From positions 1 through 9,553 of the forward strand of contig DMYZ01000175.1 in the NCBI GenBank assembly GCA_003483565.1: a stretch of 9,553 nt of DNA. The letters are read 5' to 3'. The notes beneath the pieces are model-generated. The model did no database searches and was not told the DNA's origin. It saw only the letters and a program-made list of their open reading frames with translations. The translations under genes and the position numbers were made by a program. Source of the stretch: Prevotella sp. (GTDB lineage Bacteria; Bacteroidota; Bacteroidia; Bacteroidales; Bacteroidaceae). Shown one piece after another: positions 7,258-9,553 of this stretch. Position 1 is the stretch's first letter. Every line of letters starts with the position of its first letter.

Positions 7258-7941
7258 ATGAAAATCGGTATTATCGTAGCAATGGATAAGGAACTGATCC
7301 AACTCAAAGCTCTTTTCAACGACCTTTGCACTGAACATTTCCATCACAAGGACTTCTTTATCGGGCATATCGGACAACATCAAGTCATTCTCCAGAAGTG
7401 TGGCATCGGCAAAGTGAATTCCACTATTGGTACCGTGGAGATGATCAACCATTATCAAACGGACCTGATTATTTCATCCGGCTGTGCCGGTGGTGCAGAC
7501 CCATCCCTGAATATAGGTGATGTCGTAGTGTCTACAGCCTGCGCTTATCATGATGCTTATTGTGGCAGTGAATGTGATTTTGGACAAATTGCAGGTATGC
7601 CTGCCCGGTTTAAATCATCTGAAGAAATGATTAAAAAGGCCACGTCACTTGATGCTAAGGAAAACATCAAACCCGGGCTCATTGCAAGTGGTGAATGGTT
7701 TGTAGATTCCCAAAAGAAAATAAGAAGTATTCTTGATCATTTTCCAGAGGCCTTGGCAGTTGACATGGAAAGTTGTTCTATTGCACAAACGTGCTATGTA
7801 TATGATGTACCTTTCATCAGTTTCCGTATCATCAGTGATGTCCCACTGAAGGATTCCAAGGCCCAGATGTATTTCGACTTTTGGGACAAGATGGCTGAAG
7901 GATCATTTGACGTTACAAAAAATTTCCTTAAAGCTATCTGA
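7258..7941 (+). CDS. mtnN: 5'-methylthioadenosine / S-adenosylhomocysteine nucleosidase (MTAN, Pfs)
   Basis: This 227-residue cytoplasmic enzyme cleaves S-adenosylhomocysteine to adenine plus S-ribosylhomocysteine, and methylthioadenosine to adenine plus methylthioribose. The N-terminus MKIGIIVAMDKE places Glu12 where the E. coli enzyme has its catalytic glutamate. QKCGIGKVNS (46-55) and SSGCAGG (73-79) form the phosphorylase-type core. AVDMES (167-172) supplies Met170 and Glu171 for ribose binding, and FRIISD (189-194) ends in the catalytic Asp194. Length matches the family (about 230). The start ATG at 7258 aligns exactly with family N-termini. The next gene, luxS, uses its product, and the two lie 85 bases apart in the same direction, so a joint transcript is likely. 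Because its product feeds LuxS, its role in this cell is SAH detoxification and AI-2 precursor supply. No key residue is missing. Confidence 0.96.
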   Translation: MKIGIIVAMDKELIQLKALFNDLCTEHFHHKDFFIGHIGQHQVILQKCGIGKVNSTIGTVEMINHYQTDLIISSGCAGGADPSLNIGDVVVSTACAYHDAYCGSECDFGQIAGMPARFKSSEEMIKKATSLDAKENIKPGLIASGEWFVDSQKKIRSILDHFPEALAVDMESCSIAQTCYVYDVPFISFRIISDVPLKDSKAQMYFDFWDKMAEGSFDVTKNFLKAI

Positions 7942-7948
7942 TAAAATT

Positions 7949-7966
7949 CTTTATAATCCTATAAAG
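7949..7966 (+). repeat. Short hairpin between mtnN and luxS
   Basis: CTTTATA and TATAAAG form a perfect 7-bp inverted repeat around the loop ATCC, starting eight bases after the mtnN stop. No T-run follows, so it is a poor intrinsic terminator. The octamer ATCCTATA at 7956-7963 recurs at 7974-7981. I see no clear TAnnTTTG box before luxS. Being AT-rich and short, it may be fortuitous. Confidence 0.35.
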
Positions 7967-8026
7967 TTGCATCATCCTATACAAATTAGGTGAAATAAAC
8001 AGTTATGAAAAATTAAAATAAAAAAT

Positions 8027-8506
8027 ATGAATAAAATTCCAAGCTTTACTATTAACCACGAGAAATTGCTCCGTGGAATATACGTCAGCCGAAAAGACAC
8101 GGTCGGCAACGAGATAGTCACGACTTTCGACATCCGCATGAAAGAACCAAACCGTGAGCCTGTGCTTCATGCCGGTGCCCTTCACACCATTGAACATCTG
8201 GCAGCAACATACCTGCGCAATGATCCAGAATGGAAAGACCGTATCATCTATTGGGGCCCTATGGGATGTCTCACTGGCAACTATCTGTTGATCAAAGGAA
8301 ATTATGAAAGCAAAGACATAGTAACCTTAATAAAGAAAACGTTCAAATTTATTGCAGAATACAACGGTGAGATCCCCGGTGCAAAGCCTAGGGACTGTGG
8401 GAACTATCTTCTTCATGATTTACCAATGGCCAAATGGGAAGCTCAAAAATTTCTCTCTGAAGTTCTCGAGAATATTCATGAAGAAAATCTTAATTATCCA
8501 GAATAA
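8027..8506 (+). CDS. luxS: S-ribosylhomocysteine lyase (AI-2 synthase)
   Basis: This 159-residue cytoplasmic metalloenzyme converts S-ribosylhomocysteine to homocysteine and 4,5-dihydroxy-2,3-pentanedione, the precursor of autoinducer-2. The metal site is complete: HTIEH (53-57) gives His53 and His57 with Glu56 as the general base, and DCGNY (123-127) gives Cys124 as the third ligand. GCLTGNYL (80-87) holds the catalytic Cys81; relatives mostly have GCRTGFYL, so the Arg and Phe positions differ here, while the cysteine is kept. Length is normal (about 155-170). It follows mtnN, whose product is its substrate, and its stop codon abuts the palindromic terminator. Whether AI-2 acts as a signal or simply as a by-product of homocysteine recycling cannot be told from sequence. 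The start ATG at 8027 sits behind an A-rich leader without a Shine-Dalgarno site. Confidence 0.97.
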   Translation: MNKIPSFTINHEKLLRGIYVSRKDTVGNEIVTTFDIRMKEPNREPVLHAGALHTIEHLAATYLRNDPEWKDRIIYWGPMGCLTGNYLLIKGNYESKDIVTLIKKTFKFIAEYNGEIPGAKPRDCGNYLLHDLPMAKWEAQKFLSEVLENIHEENLNYPE

Positions 8507-8536
8507 AAAAGGATGCACTTTAAAGTGCATCCTTTT
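8507..8536. terminator. Bidirectional terminator between luxS and typA
   Basis: A perfect 30-base palindrome (15-base arms 8507-8521 and 8522-8536, core GGATGCAC/GTGCATCC) starts at the base after the luxS stop codon. It has A-runs and T-runs on the outside in both directions, so it can end both the luxS transcript and the convergent typA transcript, whose stop is 18 bases away. Confidence 0.9.
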
Positions 8537-8554
8537 CCTTTATCAAATAAAATA

Positions 8555-9553
8555 TTATTCTTCACTGCTTTTACTAACACGCTTGCGCTCCAGATGATCA
8601 AGAACAACCTTGCGCATACGCATGCTTTTCGGAGTTACCTCCACATACTCATCCCCCTTGATATATTCCAGAGATTCCTCAAGGCTCATTACGGTCTTAG
8701 GAATAACACGCGCTTTATCATCAGAACCTGATGCACGGACATTAGTCATCTGTTTTGCCTTGGTAACATTGATAATTAAATCCTTATCATGAACATGTTC
8801 ACCAACAACCTCACCGGCATAAACCTCTTCACCAGCATCGATAAAGAATTTACCACGATCCTGTAACTTATCTATAGAGTAAGCATAAGCCACACCTGTC
8901 TCCATAGCAATCATAGAACCATTGGTACGGCGGATAATCTCACCCTTATATGGCTGATATTCTTTATAGCGATGAGCCATAATAGCTTCACCTTGAGAAG
9001 CCGTCAATACATTTGTACGCAAGCCAATAATACCACGGGATGGAATTTCAAAAGTAATATTTACACGATCACCCTCTGTATCCATACCCGTCAATTCACC
9101 CTTACGACGAGTTACCATATCAACCATCTTGCTGGAATAATCCTGAGGTACATTAATAGTCAACTCTTCTATAGGTTCACATTTCTTACCATCAATAGTC
9201 TTATAGATAACCTGAGGTTGGCCTACCTGAAGTTCATATCCTTCACGACGCATCGTCTCTATAAGGACTGAAAGGTGAAGTACGCCACGCCCACTGACAA
9301 TCCACTTATCAGTAGAATCTTTTATAGGGGTAACACGCAGAGCTATATTTTTTTCCAGTTCATGATTAAGACGGTCTGAAATCTGACGAGAAGTACAGAA
9401 CTTTCCTTCCCGACCAAAGAAAGGAGAATCATTGATGGTAAAGAGCATACTCATAGTAGGTTCATCAACAGCAATAGGAGGAAGTGCCTCTGGATGCTCA
9501 AAATCAGCGATAGTATCACCAATTTCAAAATGTTCCAAACCTATAACAGCACA
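8555..9553 (-). CDS. typA: Translational GTPase TypA/BipA, C-terminal part (5' end outside window)
   Basis: The frame is open to the right edge, giving 332 residues plus stop of a protein usually about 600 long. The GTPase and domain II start lie outside the window, so the nucleotide-binding motifs cannot be seen. What is present covers the end of the beta-barrel domain (EIGDTI), the EF-G-like domains III and V (EPTMSMLFTINDSPFFGREG; RGVLHLSVLIETMRREG; SRGIIGLRTNVLT) and the BipA-specific C-terminal domain, with YKGEI, TNVRASGSDD and the lysine/arginine-rich end. BipA/TypA binds ribosomes and is linked to stress adaptation and large-subunit assembly. An in-frame TTG at 9536-9538 is internal, not the start, because the coding frame continues upstream with family-like residues. 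The gene converges on luxS and shares its terminator. Confidence 0.96.
   Translation of the reverse strand, partial: CAVIGLEHFEIGDTIADFEHPEALPPIAVDEPTMSMLFTINDSPFFGREGKFCTSRQISDRLNHELEKNIALRVTPIKDSTDKWIVSGRGVLHLSVLIETMRREGYELQVGQPQVIYKTIDGKKCEPIEELTINVPQDYSSKMVDMVTRRKGELTGMDTEGDRVNITFEIPSRGIIGLRTNVLTASQGEAIMAHRYKEYQPYKGEIIRRTNGSMIAMETGVAYAYSIDKLQDRGKFFIDAGEEVYAGEVVGEHVHDKDLIINVTKAKQMTNVRASGSDDKARVIPKTVMSLEESLEYIKGDEYVEVTPKSMRMRKVVLDHLERKRVSKSSEE

Noticed and set aside
7180..7458. Minus-strand open frame over the mtnN start and the divergent promoter
   Set aside because: It overlaps the conserved mtnN N-terminus and both promoter boxes, and resembles no protein family I know.
8352..8792. Plus-strand open frames over the luxS end, the terminator and the typA end
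   Set aside because: They cross a strong two-way terminator and lie in other frames of luxS or antisense to typA.
9536..9538. TTG codon as the start of typA
   Set aside because: The same frame continues upstream to the window edge with residues that fit the family (AVIG before LEHFEIGDT), and the missing GTPase domain must lie beyond the edge.

Overview
The window looks like chromosomal housekeeping DNA from a Bacteroidota bacterium, most likely of the order Bacteroidales and possibly Prevotella-like. The evidence is a MurF-Alr fusion protein, a GSCFA-family protein, a YfhO-type membrane protein of the Bacteroidota kind, A-rich leaders without clear Shine-Dalgarno sites, and three promoter-like boxes matching the Bacteroidota -7 consensus TAnnTTTG. 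Base composition is moderately AT-rich and coding density is high. The genus is inference from protein resemblance only. I see no mobile element, CRISPR array, tRNA or rRNA.

Layout. Positions 1-959 (minus) hold the first 319 codons of a galactitol-type PTS permease (GatC, EIIC), cut by the window edge. The 159-base gap at 960-1118 holds a long AT-rich hairpin that probably ends the upstream operon, followed directly by a good -7 promoter box for gatC. Positions 1119-7145 (minus) form an envelope-related block in the transcription order yfhO-like gene, GSCFA gene, murF-alr. GSCFA and murF-alr are 20 bases apart and clearly co-transcribed. The yfhO-like gene is separated from GSCFA by 163 bases containing an 11-bp perfect inverted repeat. 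At 7146-7257 a divergent promoter region carries a TAnnTTTG box on each strand. Positions 7258-8506 (plus) carry the mtnN-luxS pair. A 30-base perfect palindrome then serves as a two-way terminator, and the minus-strand 3' part of typA/bipA runs off the right edge.

How the genes work together. MurF-Alr makes D-alanine (Alr half) and adds D-Ala-D-Ala to the UDP-MurNAc-tripeptide (MurF half). The GSCFA protein, a predicted SGNH-like hydrolase of unknown substrate, and the YfhO-type membrane protein, of unproven function and probably acting on lipid-linked glycans, lie in the same direction, which suggests an envelope role for both. MtnN and LuxS are consecutive steps of the activated methyl cycle: MtnN converts S-adenosylhomocysteine to S-ribosylhomocysteine plus adenine, and LuxS converts that to homocysteine plus the AI-2 precursor DPD. 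TypA is a ribosome-associated GTPase.

I find no clearly new multi-gene system here. The items most worth a second look are the PTS permease in a phylum where PTS is uncommon, the uncharacterised GSCFA/YfhO pair beside peptidoglycan precursor genes, and two intergenic hairpins that could be regulatory rather than simple terminators.
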